Assembly: GCF_031195445.1 (NCBI RefSeq)
Contig: NZ_CP133480.1
Coordinates: 4,208,501-4,272,500, forward strand
Direction: 5' to 3'
Length of the DNA stretch: 64,000 nt
Origin: Acuticoccus sp. MNP-M23
GTDB lineage: Bacteria; Pseudomonadota; Alphaproteobacteria; Rhizobiales; Amorphaceae
This document shows, piece by piece, positions 53,276 through 62,518 of the stretch. The notes under the pieces were generated by a model. It saw only the letters and a list, made by a program, of their open reading frames with translations, was not told the DNA's origin and did not search any database. Both the position numbers and the translations under genes were made by a program. Position 1 is the stretch's first letter. Each line of letters opens with the position of its first letter.

Positions 53276-54520
53276 TCAGGCGTCCTCGAACACGATCTTC
53301 GGAAACGGCTTGCCCGTGACCCCTTCCAGCGACGCTTTCAATCCCTCGGCAATCCTGCGGTAGGCGGCGCCTTCGCCGGTATCGTCGAGCGCAACGGGCC
53401 GTCCCGCGTCCGCCGCCTCGCGGATTGCCATGGTCAGCGCAATTGCACCCAGGAACGGCACGTCCGTTGCCGCGGCTTCGGCCTCGCCGCCGCCATGGCC
53501 GAAGATCGCGGTTTCGGCCCCGCAGCTCTGGCAAACGAAGGTTGCCATGTTCTCCACCATCCCGAGGAGCGGGATCTTCACGGTGCGAAACATCTGGGCT
53601 GCCTTGCGCACATCCACCAGCGCAAGGTCCTGCGGGGTCGTCACCAGCACCGCGCCGTCGAGCGGCGTCTGCTGCGCCAGCGAGAGCTGGATGTCGCCGG
53701 TGCCGGGCGGCATGTCGATGATCAGGCAGTCGAGCGGACCCCATCGCGTGTCGCGCAGGAGCTGGTTGAGCGCCCCGGTCACCATCGGTCCGCGCCACAC
53801 CACCGGCTGCTCGGGCTTGATGAGATAGCCGATGGACATGGCCTTGATGCCGAATGCCGACACAGGCGCAAAACCGCCGGGCTCGGTCTGCGGGTTGTGG
53901 TCGTTGACGCCCATCAGCGTCGGCACCGAAGGGCCGTAGATGTCGGCGTCCAGCAAGCCGACGCGCCAGCCCGTGGCCGCCAGCGCCACGGCAAGGTTGA
54001 ACGAAACCGTGGACTTGCCCACCCCGCCCTTGCCCGAGCCGACCGCAACGATGCGCGCAATCCCGTCAACCGGCCCGGTGCGGGCACCGCCGCCCTTTGC
54101 CTGCGCAGCCGGCGCCTCCGCAGCAGGCGGTGCCGGACGGGGCGGCGGCGCACTCTTCTCATCGGTGCCGGAATTGCCCGTTGGCGCGGCGCCTCCCGGC
54201 CGGCCGACACCGGCAAGCCGCTTTACCTTGCCCATGATCCCGTTGCCGCGGCGGGCCTCGGCCGGTGGTGCGCCTTCCTCCAGAAGTGCCGCCAGCACGC
54301 GGTCCACCCCCGCCAGCGCCTCGACGCGGCGCTGCGCGTCGGCGCGCACGGGCTCCATCGCCGCCCGCTCGCCGGGGGCAACCGCAATGGCGAACCCCAC
54401 GCGGCCATTCTCCACAACCAGCGAACGGATGCGCGAGAGCGCCAGTGCCCCACCGTCCGGCATTGTCACATCGGCAAGCGCTGCCTCCACCGCCGCGCGG
54501 TTCACCTGGTCGTCAGCCAT
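53276..54520 (-). CDS. mrp: Mrp/ApbC/Nbp35-type iron-sulfur carrier ATPase
   Basis: 414 residues. An N-terminal MIP18/DUF59-like domain (1-85) is joined by a Pro/Ala-rich linker (about 88-150) to a P-loop domain: Walker [12 protein letters not shown] (161-171), the deviant form of the MinD/Mrp class, and [17 protein letters not shown]. Also present are [18 protein letters not shown] and a CxxC (VCQSCG) that would hold a bridging iron-sulfur cluster. Mrp proteins deliver Fe-S clusters to apoproteins. It is next to moaA (an Fe-S enzyme) and near a DUF971 gene, which would complete the HCF101-like set of domains. Confidence 0.93.
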   Translation of the reverse strand: MADDQVNRAAVEAALADVTMPDGGALALSRIRSLVVENGRVGFAIAVAPGERAAMEPVRADAQRRVEALAGVDRVLAALLEEGAPPAEARRGNGIMGKVKRLAGVGRPGGAAPTGNSGTDEKSAPPPRPAPPAAEAPAAQAKGGGARTGPVDGIARIVAVGSGKGGVGKSTVSFNLAVALAATGWRVGLLDADIYGPSVPTLMGVNDHNPQTEPGGFAPVSAFGIKAMSIGYLIKPEQPVVWRGPMVTGALNQLLRDTRWGPLDCLIIDMPPGTGDIQLSLAQQTPLDGAVLVTTPQDLALVDVRKAAQMFRTVKIPLLGMVENMATFVCQSCGAETAIFGHGGGEAEAAATDVPFLGAIALTMAIREAADAGRPVALDDTGEGAAYRRIAEGLKASLEGVTGKPFPKIVFEDA

Positions 54521-54677
54521 AAAATTCCCTTCGCCGCAGCCCGCCCCATCCGGGCGCGCCGCTGCATCCTTGTTAACCGCCGTTGACGCGCGCCCGCAAA
54601 CACTGATGATGCCGGTCCCGAAGTTCCCGCCATCCGGATCCGAACATGCGTCCCCCCGCGACGAGCCGCCCCGCCCC

Positions 54678-55451
54678 GTGACCGCCTTGCCCGAACGGTT
54701 CGCCTTCCTTGCCGCAGAGACCGAAGAGGCGCGCGCGGCAGCCGACCTCCTGTCCCGCCGCTACCCGGCGGTGGACCCGGATGATGCCGACGTCATCGTC
54801 GCCCTCGGCGGTGACGGCATGATGCTGCAGACGCTCCACCGCTTCATGTCGTCCGGCAAGCCCACCTTCGGCATGAACCGTGGCTCGGTCGGCTTTCTGA
54901 TGAACGAGTACACGCTGGACGATCTGCCCGCCCGCATCGCAAGGGCCGACACCAAAACCATCCGCCCCCTCGCCATGACGGCGGAGGATGTCTACGGCGA
55001 AGTCACCACCGCGCGCGCCATCAACGAGGTGTCGCTCCTGCGCCAGTCCCACCAGGCGGCCAAGCTTTCGCTCCACATCGACGGGCGCGCCCGCCTCAAG
55101 GAGCTGATCTGCGACGGTGTGCTGGTGGCGACCCCGGCCGGCTCCACCGCCTACAACCTGTCCGCCCACGGCCCGATCCTGCCGATCAACGCCCAGCTTC
55201 TGGCGCTGACGCCAATCTCCGCATTCCGCCCCCGGCGCTGGCGCGGCGCGCTCCTCCCGTCCCACGTCACCGTCACGATCGAGTGCCTGGAGCGCGACAA
55301 GCGGCCGGTCGCCGCTGCCGCCGACCATGTGGAGATCCGGCGCGTGGCCAAGGTCGAAATCCGCGAGGACCGGGACGCCTCCTGCATCATCATGTTCGAC
55401 CCCGACCATTCGTGGGACGAACGCATCCTCGCCGAACAGTTCACCTACTAG
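54678..55451 (+). CDS. nadK: NAD kinase
   Basis: 257 residues from GTG 54678, the usual length of alphaproteobacterial NAD kinase; ATGs at 54606 and 54609 would add a Pro-rich tail not typical of the family. The kinase GGDG motif is ALGGDGMML (44-47 for GGDG), followed by [14 protein letters not shown] and NEVSLLRQS, and the C-terminal half has [22 protein letters not shown]. It phosphorylates NAD to NADP with ATP or polyphosphate. The gene is divergent from mrp across the intergenic GC-rich region. Confidence 0.93.
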   Translation: MTALPERFAFLAAETEEARAAADLLSRRYPAVDPDDADVIVALGGDGMMLQTLHRFMSSGKPTFGMNRGSVGFLMNEYTLDDLPARIARADTKTIRPLAMTAEDVYGEVTTARAINEVSLLRQSHQAAKLSLHIDGRARLKELICDGVLVATPAGSTAYNLSAHGPILPINAQLLALTPISAFRPRRWRGALLPSHVTVTIECLERDKRPVAAAADHVEIRRVAKVEIREDRDASCIIMFDPDHSWDERILAEQFTY

Positions 55452-55565
55452 CCGCATTGCGGCTGCCATGCCGGGCCGTTGACGGCTCCGCTGCCGCGCG
55501 CCACGCTCGACCCATGATGCAGCGTGGATGTGCCGCAGCGGCCGGAACACCCCGGCGGAAAACCG

Positions 55566-56033
55566 ATGGATGGGACCATGGCAGGCCTCTACTACGAGGA
55601 TTTCGAGGTGGGTACGGTCACGCGGCACACCTTGTCGCGCACCATCACCGAGGCCGACAATATCCTCTTCTCCAACATGACATTGAACCCCCAGCCCCTC
55701 CACATCGACAGGCATTATTGCGAGCGGCACACCGAGTGGGGCCAGCCCATCGTCAATTCGCTGTTCACGCTGGGGCTGCTTATCGGCATTTCGGTCAACG
55801 ATCTCACGATCGGCACCACCGTCGCCAACCTCGGGATGAGCGAAACGCGCTTTCCCCACCCCCTCTTCAACGGCGACAGCCTCTACGCCGAAACCAGAGT
55901 CCTCTCCAAGCGGGGTTCGAAGTCCCGGCCGGACGTGGGGCTTGTGGAGCTGGAGCACACCGGCCGCAACCAGAACGGTGTGATCGTCGCGGTGACGAAG
56001 CGGGTTGCCATGATGAAGAAGCGGGAGACCTGA
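55566..56033 (+). CDS. MaoC family dehydratase
   Basis: 155 residues, single hotdog fold. The hydratase motif region is NMTLNPQPLHIDRHY, and the N-terminus reads LYYEDFEVGTVTRHTLSRTI. It likely hydrates an enoyl-CoA such as mesaconyl-CoA, given that a CoA-ester lyase follows directly. ATG 55566 is used; ATG 55578 (MAGLYYEDF) is an equally good start by family comparison. Its stop abuts the TTG start of the lyase gene, so the two are one operon, together forming or cleaving a hydroxyacyl-CoA. Confidence 0.9.
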   Translation: MDGTMAGLYYEDFEVGTVTRHTLSRTITEADNILFSNMTLNPQPLHIDRHYCERHTEWGQPIVNSLFTLGLLIGISVNDLTIGTTVANLGMSETRFPHPLFNGDSLYAETRVLSKRGSKSRPDVGLVELEHTGRNQNGVIVAVTKRVAMMKKRET

Positions 56034-56897
56034 TTGCGCTCCTGGCTGTTCGTCCCCGCCGATTCAGAGCGCAAGATCGAAAAGGCGTTCCTGACCGAGG
56101 CCGACGTGGTCATTCTCGACCTTGAAGATTCCGTCGCCCCCGTCCGCAAGGCCTTTGCGCGCGACTGCGCCCTGGCCGCCCGCGACATGGCGCCGGCCCG
56201 GACGGCCATCCGCATCAATGCACTCGATTCCGGCATGGTGGACGCTGACATCGCAACCGTTGCCGCCGCCGCCCCGGCGTTGGTGGTGCTCCCAAAGGCT
56301 GAGGGCGGTGCCAGCGTGGCCGAGCTTGCCGCCCGCCTTGCCGTCGCCGAGGCCGAAGCCGGGCTTGCCGAAGGCGCCATCGGCATCATGGCGATCGTCA
56401 CCGAAACAGCGTCCTCCCTGTTCCAGCTCGGGACCTACGCCGACAGTTCAACGCGCCTTTGCGCCATGGGTTGGGGCGCTGAGGATCTGTCCACCGCGCT
56501 GGGCGCGAGCCGCACCCGCTGCGCAGATACCCGCCTCACCGGCGCATTTGCGCTCGCCCGCACCCTCACGCTGGCGGGTGCCCACGCGGCGGCCGCCAGC
56601 CCGCTCGACGCCGTGTTCACAGCCCTTGGCGACAACGCCGGCCTCAAGGCCGAGTGCGAAGCCGCGGCCGCAGACGGTTTTCTGGGAAAGATGTCGATCC
56701 ACCCCGCGCAGGTCCCCATCATCAACACCGCTTTCACGCCGAGTGCGGCTGCGGTGAATGCCGCCGAGCGGATTGTCGCGGCGTTCGATGCGGCGCCGGA
56801 CGCCGGCGTCCTCTCGCTGGATGGAAAAATGGTCGACCGCCCGCACCTTGCCAATGCGCAGCGACTGCTGGCCCGCGCGAGGGCGCTGGGCGTCTGA
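56034..56897 (+). CDS. HpcH/CitE-family CoA ester lyase (malyl-CoA lyase/thioesterase-like)
   Basis: 287 residues of the CitE-like TIM barrel. The N-terminus reads MRSWLFVPADSERKI, then DVVILDLEDSVAP, ALVVLPKAEGG, IVTETASSLF and MGWGAEDLS. Family proteins cleave or form malyl-CoA or related esters. The start is TTG, with GGGAG seven bases upstream and directly after the MaoC stop; the same TTG is the only position that keeps the full family N-terminus. The pair with MaoC resembles the mesaconyl-CoA hydratase/malyl-CoA (thio)esterase step of the ethylmalonyl-CoA route, but that route cannot be confirmed here. Confidence 0.9.
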   Translation: MRSWLFVPADSERKIEKAFLTEADVVILDLEDSVAPVRKAFARDCALAARDMAPARTAIRINALDSGMVDADIATVAAAAPALVVLPKAEGGASVAELAARLAVAEAEAGLAEGAIGIMAIVTETASSLFQLGTYADSSTRLCAMGWGAEDLSTALGASRTRCADTRLTGAFALARTLTLAGAHAAAASPLDAVFTALGDNAGLKAECEAAAADGFLGKMSIHPAQVPIINTAFTPSAAAVNAAERIVAAFDAAPDAGVLSLDGKMVDRPHLANAQRLLARARALGV

Positions 56898-56930
56898 CCG
56901 GCAGCGCAACCCGCGCCGCCGGCCGGAACA

Positions 56931-57545
56931 TCAGCCGGGGTAGGTTTCGGCGAACGGCGCCAGCGCCATCGCCTGAGCTTCAAGGGCTTCGAGCGCCTTG
57001 TATTCCCGGTCGATCAGCCACGGGCTGGTGATCTTCGCCATCTGAAACGCGCAGACCACGGCAATGTCGCCGCCGTCCGGCCCGTCGGCGCCGCCAAAGG
57101 CGCCTGCGGGATCGGCGTTGGCCTCCATGGCGGCCAACCCGTCGCGCGTCTGCGCGGCAAGCCTGTCCAGCCACTCGTCCCAGACCAGCTCCGGTGGACG
57201 GCGGCCCTTCTCGTAAAACACCGCCACGATCTTTTCGGTGGTGGAGTGCGCCAGCGCGATGCGCTGGAGCGTCACCCGCCGCGCCGGACCGCTTTCCGGC
57301 ACGAGGCGCAGATGCGGCATCGTCTCGTCGAGATAGTCGCAGATCGCGAAGCTCTCGATGAGGCTGGTGCCGTCATCCAGCACGAGCGCCGGCACGCGGC
57401 GGCTGGGGTGGACGGCGTTCAGCCGGTCCATCACCTCAGGATCGAACGTGCCGAGGATCTCCCGCTCAAACGCCCGTTCCTGCAACGTCAGCCAGATCGC
57501 GACCCGCCGCACGTAGGGCGAAAGATCCCGCCCGACGAGTTTCAT
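56931..57545 (-). CDS. Glutathione S-transferase family protein
   Basis: 204 residues. An N-terminal thioredoxin-like domain has SPYVRRVAIWLTLQE, with a Ser in the position of the catalytic residue, and VPALVLDDGTSLIESFAICDYLDE binding the gamma-glutamyl part. An all-helical C-terminal domain follows. It is likely a glutathione-conjugating or reducing enzyme of unknown substrate. Its ATG overlaps the ndk stop by one base, so it is co-expressed with ndk. Confidence 0.9.
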   Translation of the reverse strand: MKLVGRDLSPYVRRVAIWLTLQERAFEREILGTFDPEVMDRLNAVHPSRRVPALVLDDGTSLIESFAICDYLDETMPHLRLVPESGPARRVTLQRIALAHSTTEKIVAVFYEKGRRPPELVWDEWLDRLAAQTRDGLAAMEANADPAGAFGGADGPDGGDIAVVCAFQMAKITSPWLIDREYKALEALEAQAMALAPFAETYPG

Positions 57546-57967
57546 CAGCCGACCAGCTCGGTGCCGGAGAACCAGAACGCGATCTCTTCAGCGGCGGTTT
57601 CCGGCGCGTCGGAGCCGTGCACGGCGTTCTCGCCGATGGAGTCGGCAAAGTCCTTGCGGATGGTGCCTTCGGCCGCTTCCGCCGGATTGGTGGCGCCCAT
57701 CACTTCGCGGTTCTTGGCAATGGCGTTCTCGCCTTCCAGAACCTGGACGACGGTCGGGCCGGAGGACATGAACTCGGTCAGCTCGCCATAAAACGGGCGC
57801 GCAGAGTGGACGGCATAAAACGCCTCGGCCTGACGCAGGGACATGTGGACGCGCTTGGACGCAACCACGCGCAGGCCGGCGCTTTCCAGCCGGTCGATGA
57901 TCTTGCCGGTGACGTTCTTCTTGGTCGCATCGGGCTTGATCATCGAGAAGGTGCGTTCGATCGCCAT
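57545..57967 (-). CDS. ndk: Nucleoside diphosphate kinase
   Basis: 140 residues, standard length. The phosphohistidine is H117 in [12 protein letters not shown]; other motifs are [18 protein letters not shown] and [22 protein letters not shown]. It transfers gamma-phosphate between NTPs and NDPs, keeping nucleotide pools balanced. ATG 57967 with AAAGGA upstream is favoured over a longer frame to 58069. It shares one base with the GST gene that follows. Confidence 0.97.
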   Translation of the reverse strand: MAIERTFSMIKPDATKKNVTGKIIDRLESAGLRVVASKRVHMSLRQAEAFYAVHSARPFYGELTEFMSSGPTVVQVLEGENAIAKNREVMGATNPAEAAEGTIRKDFADSIGENAVHGSDAPETAAEEIAFWFSGTELVG

Positions 57968-58095
57968 GGGTATTGTCCTTTGAAACAGATAATGTGAGCG
58001 GGGCAGACCCCGCGTTGCCCGCTTCCTACGCTGGCAGGCGGGCGCGCTGCAACGGCTTGACCGCAACATTGAAGAGAACCGGTGGGAGAAGACCC

Positions 58096-58605
58096 GTGAA
58101 ACCGCTCTATACGATGCTCGCCAACTACAATCGCTGGGCCAACGCGCGGCTCTACGATGCGGTTGCGCCGCTATCCGTCGAAGCCTACCGGTCCGATGAG
58201 GGCGCCTTTTTCAAGTCCCTCCACGGCACGCTCAACCATCTGGTGGCGGCGGACCGGATCTGGCTCACCCGCTTTACCGGCGAAGGCGATGCCCCGTCCC
58301 GCCTCGACGCCATCATTGCCGAAGACTTCACCACCCTGCGCGAAGAACGCGAGGCGACCGACAACGCCTATATCGGCTACGTCGCCCGCCTCTCCGACGA
58401 GGCGCTCGCCACCAACTTCACCTACACCCCGGTCACCACCCCCGTGCCGGTGACACAGCCACTGGCGCCGGCGCTCCTCCACGCCTTCAACCACCAGACC
58501 CACCACCGCGGCCAGTGTCACACGCTGCTGACCCGCCTCACCGGCGAAGCCCCCAGCCTCGACCTCATCTACTACCAGCGCGAGACCGGTGAGGGCATGG
58601 ACTGA
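58096..58605 (+). CDS. DinB family protein
   Basis: 169 residues, four-helix-bundle DinB/YfiT type. Metal-binding His candidates: [10 protein letters not shown] near residue 45 and [13 protein letters not shown] near the C-terminus. DinB proteins act as metal-dependent thiol transferases or stress-linked enzymes; this one's substrate is unknown. GTG 58096 has GGGAG nine bases upstream; ATG 58111 would be a shorter alternative. It is divergent from ndk and convergent with the first EAL gene. Confidence 0.88.
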   Translation: MKPLYTMLANYNRWANARLYDAVAPLSVEAYRSDEGAFFKSLHGTLNHLVAADRIWLTRFTGEGDAPSRLDAIIAEDFTTLREEREATDNAYIGYVARLSDEALATNFTYTPVTTPVPVTQPLAPALLHAFNHQTHHRGQCHTLLTRLTGEAPSLDLIYYQRETGEGMD

Positions 58606-58619
58606 CGGGCGACCCGCGC

Positions 58620-60188
58620 CTACGCTGCCGGCAGCGCGGTCTCCGCCGCGTCGGTGCGGTGTTTGCGGCAAAAGTCGATGAATTCGGCGCACGGCAGCGG
58701 GCGGGCGAACAGCCAGCCCTGCGCCGCATGCACGCCCTCCTTGCGCAGAAACGCCGCCTGAACTTCGGTCTCGACACCCTCGGCGACGAGATTCAAGTCC
58801 AGGCATTTTGCCAGCCTGATGATATGGCCGGTGACGCTCCGGGTCACTGCGCCGGTGCCGATGGTATCGATGAACGCCTTGTCGATCTTCAGCGTGTCCA
58901 TCGGCAAGTCCTGCAGATAGCGCAGGCTGGAATAGCCGGTGCCGAAGTCGTCAATTGCAGCGCGGTGGCCGCGCCGCCGAAGCTCGGCAATCGTCGCCGC
59001 CGCCCCCTCGATCTCCACGAAGCTGCGCTCCGTCGCCTCGATACAGATCTGGGCGGGGTCGACGGTCGATCCTTTGAGCCCCCGTTGCAAAGCCGTCAGA
59101 ATCTGGCCGGAGCTGATTTCTCCGGCACTTGCGTTGATCGACACATAAAAGGACCTCTCCTGCTGAAGAAATCCCGCCAGCTCTTTCACGGTGGTTTTGA
59201 TCACGAGATCCGTGATCTGCCCGGCTATGCCTGTATCTTCGGCAATCGGAATGAACACGTCCGGCCTGACGATCTGGCCGTCCGGCCGCCGCCACCGCAC
59301 CAGCGCCTCCGCACCGACGCAGGTGCGCGAGGACAACGAGACAATCGGTTGATATTCAACAAACAACTCTCCTTGCCGAATGGCGGTCGAAAGCTCCGAA
59401 TCCAACGATCTTCGGCGAAGCAGCAACCAGTAACCGCCGCTTGCAAAAGGCAGCATGATCGCCGCAACAAGCAAAGTGAGCGTCGATTTTCTGGCGCTGA
59501 GATGTGCGCCGATCGTGATCCGTTCCGCGCGAGCGGTCACAATCCAGAATTTCGAGTGCAACTCGACGGCGACCCCATCCCCAGCCGTCCGCAGATCGCC
59601 GCCTTCGCGCGACTCTGTTGGGTAGAGAGGCAGACCATTCTGCGTGCTGACCGTGAATGTCATGGGCCACTCGGTCCAGTACAAATCATCGTACAATTGA
59701 CGCTGGTCGATAAGGACGTCGTACCCGCCACGTCGCATGACCAGGATCGGCCCCCGGCCGGAAAGCTGGTCAACCAAGCCCCCTTCCCAGTTGACGTTCA
59801 CGGTCAGGCCATCCGGCTGCACCCAATCGGGGGGCCCGAAGGCATCCTTGACGTTCTTCGCGCCGAAAGCCGTACACGTGATGTTGTCGCCGAGGCCGTA
59901 GGCGATGTTGTCGACCCGCAGAAAACGCAGGTGCAGATCGAACATCTGCTCAATGTTCTCGGGTGAGCACGGCGTGGTGTCGGTGGCCTCGATCTCGCTG
60001 AGGACCCGTTCTGCGTCAGCATAGATCGAGTCGGCAACCTTCGCGGCGCCGATTGCCGTGCGCTCGACCCCCTCGCGCTGTGCGTGCAACGCCAGCATCC
60101 AAGAAATCAGCACCGCCACCGCGAAAAGTGCGACCGACCCCAGAGTTGCCCATATGAAAACTAGAGTTGCAATCCGCCTGTCAAGCAA
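58620..60188 (-). CDS. CSS-type membrane EAL phosphodiesterase, copy 1
   Basis: 522 residues. TM1 (about 8-34) and TM2 (about 235-257) flank a periplasmic loop carrying Cys74 (PCSPENI) and Cys105 (ITCTAFG). The EAL domain has its motif at 294-296 (VGAEALVRW), then FYVSINASAGE, CIEATERSFVE, AIDDFGTGYSS, LKIDKAFIDT, VAEGVETE and QGWLFARPL. All are consistent with an active c-di-GMP phosphodiesterase. In the CSS family (E. coli PdeC type) the two periplasmic Cys form a Dsb-dependent disulfide that controls activity; here the CSS tripeptide reads CSP. Start TTG 60188 has GGAGG seven bases upstream. Copy 2 of identical length lies next to it. Confidence 0.9.
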   Translation of the reverse strand: MLDRRIATLVFIWATLGSVALFAVAVLISWMLALHAQREGVERTAIGAAKVADSIYADAERVLSEIEATDTTPCSPENIEQMFDLHLRFLRVDNIAYGLGDNITCTAFGAKNVKDAFGPPDWVQPDGLTVNVNWEGGLVDQLSGRGPILVMRRGGYDVLIDQRQLYDDLYWTEWPMTFTVSTQNGLPLYPTESREGGDLRTAGDGVAVELHSKFWIVTARAERITIGAHLSARKSTLTLLVAAIMLPFASGGYWLLLRRRSLDSELSTAIRQGELFVEYQPIVSLSSRTCVGAEALVRWRRPDGQIVRPDVFIPIAEDTGIAGQITDLVIKTTVKELAGFLQQERSFYVSINASAGEISSGQILTALQRGLKGSTVDPAQICIEATERSFVEIEGAAATIAELRRRGHRAAIDDFGTGYSSLRYLQDLPMDTLKIDKAFIDTIGTGAVTRSVTGHIIRLAKCLDLNLVAEGVETEVQAAFLRKEGVHAAQGWLFARPLPCAEFIDFCRKHRTDAAETALPAA

Positions 60189-60446
60189 TAGAACACCTCC
60201 AAATCCCCCCAGAAATACTACATGAATACTGCGCGATATATGATTGTGGCCGATAGCATGCAGGCGAACACGGGGCCATCGCCAATTGTCGACTTAATGA
60301 ATATACTTTTAATCGTCGCAGTGGCACGCGCATTCGTTGCGGCGTGGCAAAATGGCTAACCCCTCCGGAAGGCGCGGCTTTTTGCCGGCCCCGAAAGCGG
60401 GCTGAGGTGCAAGGACATCATCGCTCTGGAATATTCGCGTTGGCGC

Positions 60447-62015
60447 TCACGTCGCCGACGTCACGAGATCCGGGGCGCCAGGGCGATGCTTGCGGTAGAA
60501 ATTCAAGAATTCGATGCGCGGCAGCGATCGGGCAAACAGCCAGCCTTGCGCAAACTGGACACGCGCGTCCTGCAGGAACAACGCCTGCGCTTCGGTCTCG
60601 ACGCCTTCGGCGACCATCGTCAGGTTGAGGTCGTTGCCCATGGAGATGATATGGCCGATGACGCTGCTGGTGACCGCTTCGGTGCCAACGGTATTGATGA
60701 AGGCCTTGTCGATCTTCAGCATGTCCGCCGGCAGCTTCTGAAGATACTGGAGACTTGAGTAGCCGGTGCCGAAATCGTCGATTGCGACGCGGTGGCCGCG
60801 GCGCCGAAGCTCTCCAATGGTCGCGCAGGCGCCTTCAAGGTCAACGAAGCTGCGCTCCGTCGCCTCCACGCAGATCTGGTGGTTCTTGATACCCGATTTC
60901 TTGAGGCCCGCTTCCAGCGCCGTCAGGATGCGGCCTGAACCGATGTCGGACGCGCACGTATTGATGGAGACATAAAAGGACCGCTCCCGCTGAAGGAATG
61001 GCGCCAGATCGCGCACGACGAGGTCGATCACCAGGTCGGTGATCTTTTCGCAATACCCCGCTTCTTCGGCAATCGGAATGAAATGGTCCGGTCTGACGAG
61101 TATCCCGTCCGGCCGCTGCCACCGCAAAAGCGCTTCCGCCGCCACGCATTTGCGCGATGGCAACTCGATGATCGGTTGATATTCGAGATAGAGCTCGCGA
61201 TTGCGGATGGCGGCCGCGATTTCCGAGGCGACGGAAATCCGTCGGCGCATCAGCCAGAAGCTTCCGACGGGAAAGAGCAGTGCGATGGCCGCCGACGCCG
61301 GAATGAGCGTCGATTTCATGGAAATTACATGGTCGGCGATGCCGATGCGCTCGACCTTGGCCTGCGCGATCCAGTCGGCCGAATGCGCCTCGGCGACAAT
61401 TTGATCGTCACGGGAGCCGGGATCGTCCGGTCGCGCTGACGGACCGGCCAAAAGCTCGATCCCATTCCGGGTTCTGATCGAGAATTGCGCAGTCCGGCCC
61501 ATCAGGAACAGGTTTTCGTAAAAGTTGCGCTGATCCAAAAGCACGTGGTAGCCGCTTCGCCGCATGATCAGGATCGGACCCCGATCGGGCAGCTCGTCGA
61601 CAAAGTAGCCCGGCCAGTTGACCGTCATCCCGATCCCGTCCGGCTGCAGGACGTCGCTCGGATCCACAACGCCGGGCAATGGCGGACCGCCGTCGGCGCT
61701 ACACAGGATATCAGCGCCCTTGCCGTAGCCTGTCATGTGGATCTTCATGGAATTCAGAGTGAGGAGATACATCAGCCTTATGTGCTCGGGCGAGCACGGG
61801 ATGCCGTCGAAGGCTTCCAATCGCGCGATGACCTCAACCGCATCGCGGTAGATCAGATCGGCGTGGTGGACGGCACGTCCGGCGGTCAGCTGGGCTTCCT
61901 GGCGCTCGTCGGCCCGGGCCAGCATCCAAGACGAGATGAGCACGGCCGACATAAGCCCGATCGTCCCGACAAACCCCAGAAGCAATGAGGTCCAGGCAGC
62001 CCGCATCTTCGACAC
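60447..62015 (-). CDS. CSS-type membrane EAL phosphodiesterase, copy 2
   Basis: 522 residues from GTG 62015, which has GGGGGAG five bases upstream; this start makes it exactly the length of copy 1 and puts Cys74 (PCSPEHI) and Cys105 (ILCSADG) at the same positions. An upstream in-frame ATG at 62048 would break that match. EAL motif AAEALLRW, then SINTCASDI, CVEATERSFVD, VAIDDFGTGYSS and AEGVETEA indicate an active phosphodiesterase. It is a clear paralog of copy 1, with a diverged periplasmic loop. The two copies are separated by 258 bp, so each may have its own promoter. Confidence 0.9.
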   Translation of the reverse strand: MSKMRAAWTSLLLGFVGTIGLMSAVLISSWMLARADERQEAQLTAGRAVHHADLIYRDAVEVIARLEAFDGIPCSPEHIRLMYLLTLNSMKIHMTGYGKGADILCSADGGPPLPGVVDPSDVLQPDGIGMTVNWPGYFVDELPDRGPILIMRRSGYHVLLDQRNFYENLFLMGRTAQFSIRTRNGIELLAGPSARPDDPGSRDDQIVAEAHSADWIAQAKVERIGIADHVISMKSTLIPASAAIALLFPVGSFWLMRRRISVASEIAAAIRNRELYLEYQPIIELPSRKCVAAEALLRWQRPDGILVRPDHFIPIAEEAGYCEKITDLVIDLVVRDLAPFLQRERSFYVSINTCASDIGSGRILTALEAGLKKSGIKNHQICVEATERSFVDLEGACATIGELRRRGHRVAIDDFGTGYSSLQYLQKLPADMLKIDKAFINTVGTEAVTSSVIGHIISMGNDLNLTMVAEGVETEAQALFLQDARVQFAQGWLFARSLPRIEFLNFYRKHRPGAPDLVTSAT

Positions 62016-62369
62016 AATGTCTCCCCCTCTCGACACCCGCCAAGGCATCGAAGGCCATGCGCATCAGCGCCTGCCTTTACGCCTATCAATTTGTCGATTG
62101 TCCTACAAACCAAAGGAGAGCGATTTGCCCGGCATTTATGCATGGCAGCAAAGCTGCTCCGGCTGCTGCCGCGCGGACACCCGTTGGATCCGCCTGCTTC
62201 GCGGTGATCACGGACCTTGGAAAGTGGCAAGACTCTCGACGCAATAGGCGGCGACCGAAGCACCCGAATTTTTCGCGTTTTGCGCCGGCCTGCGGCGGAC
62301 GGCTTTTTCCCGGCCGTTTACGATCCGCTAACCGATCCACCTGCATCTTGTTGTTTCAGCAAACGCAAA

Positions 62370-62385
62370 ACACCATATATTGTGT
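62370..62385 (+). promoter_or_regulatory. NrdR-box-like palindrome upstream of nrdJ
   Basis: ACACCATATATTGTGT fits the NrdR consensus acaCwAtATaTwGtgt. It overlaps a possible -10 element TATATT at 62376-62381. NrdR represses ribonucleotide reductase genes, usually through two boxes 31-32 bp apart; only one is recognised here. Confidence 0.7.
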
Positions 62386-62399
62386 CCGGTAGAATTCAC

Positions 62400-62426
62400 G
62401 AGCGGTGGAAAAACCCGCTCTTCCAC
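62400..62426 (+). promoter_or_regulatory. Two alternative hairpins in the nrdJ leader
   Basis: GAGCGG (62400-62405) can pair with CCGCTC (62415-62420), and GTGGAA (62405-62410) can pair with TTCCAC (62421-62426). The two stems share bases and interlock, so they would exclude each other. No T run follows, so this is not a terminator. The meaning is unclear. Confidence 0.35.
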
Positions 62427-62518
62427 AGGAACGAATCCCCCTGCGGGTTCCCCCAACTGCCTCGCAAGACCATCGTCGCGGCCATAGACGCCGACACCGA
62501 AGACGGGATGCTTATTGA

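Larger units (their letters stand above)
62016..62518. other. Intergenic region before nrdJ
   Basis: 503 bp with no supported gene. It contains the EAL promoter region on the left and, on the right, an NrdR-box-like palindrome at 62370-62385 and two mutually exclusive leader hairpins at 62400-62426. No cobalamin-riboswitch core is seen, although the gene downstream is B12-dependent. Confidence 0.6.

Noticed and set aside
53940-54605. N-terminal extension of the NAD kinase frame
   Set aside because: Ser/Pro/Ala-rich shadow of mrp; the kinase family length is met from GTG 54678.
62400-62426. H-type pseudoknot in the nrdJ leader
   Set aside because: The two stems interlock, but the connecting loop across stem 1 would be zero bases, which is sterically unlikely; treated as alternative hairpins.
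62049-62518. Cobalamin riboswitch upstream of B12-dependent nrdJ
   Set aside because: Looked for the B12-box core and accessory helices; none found. Only the NrdR-like box and short hairpins are present.
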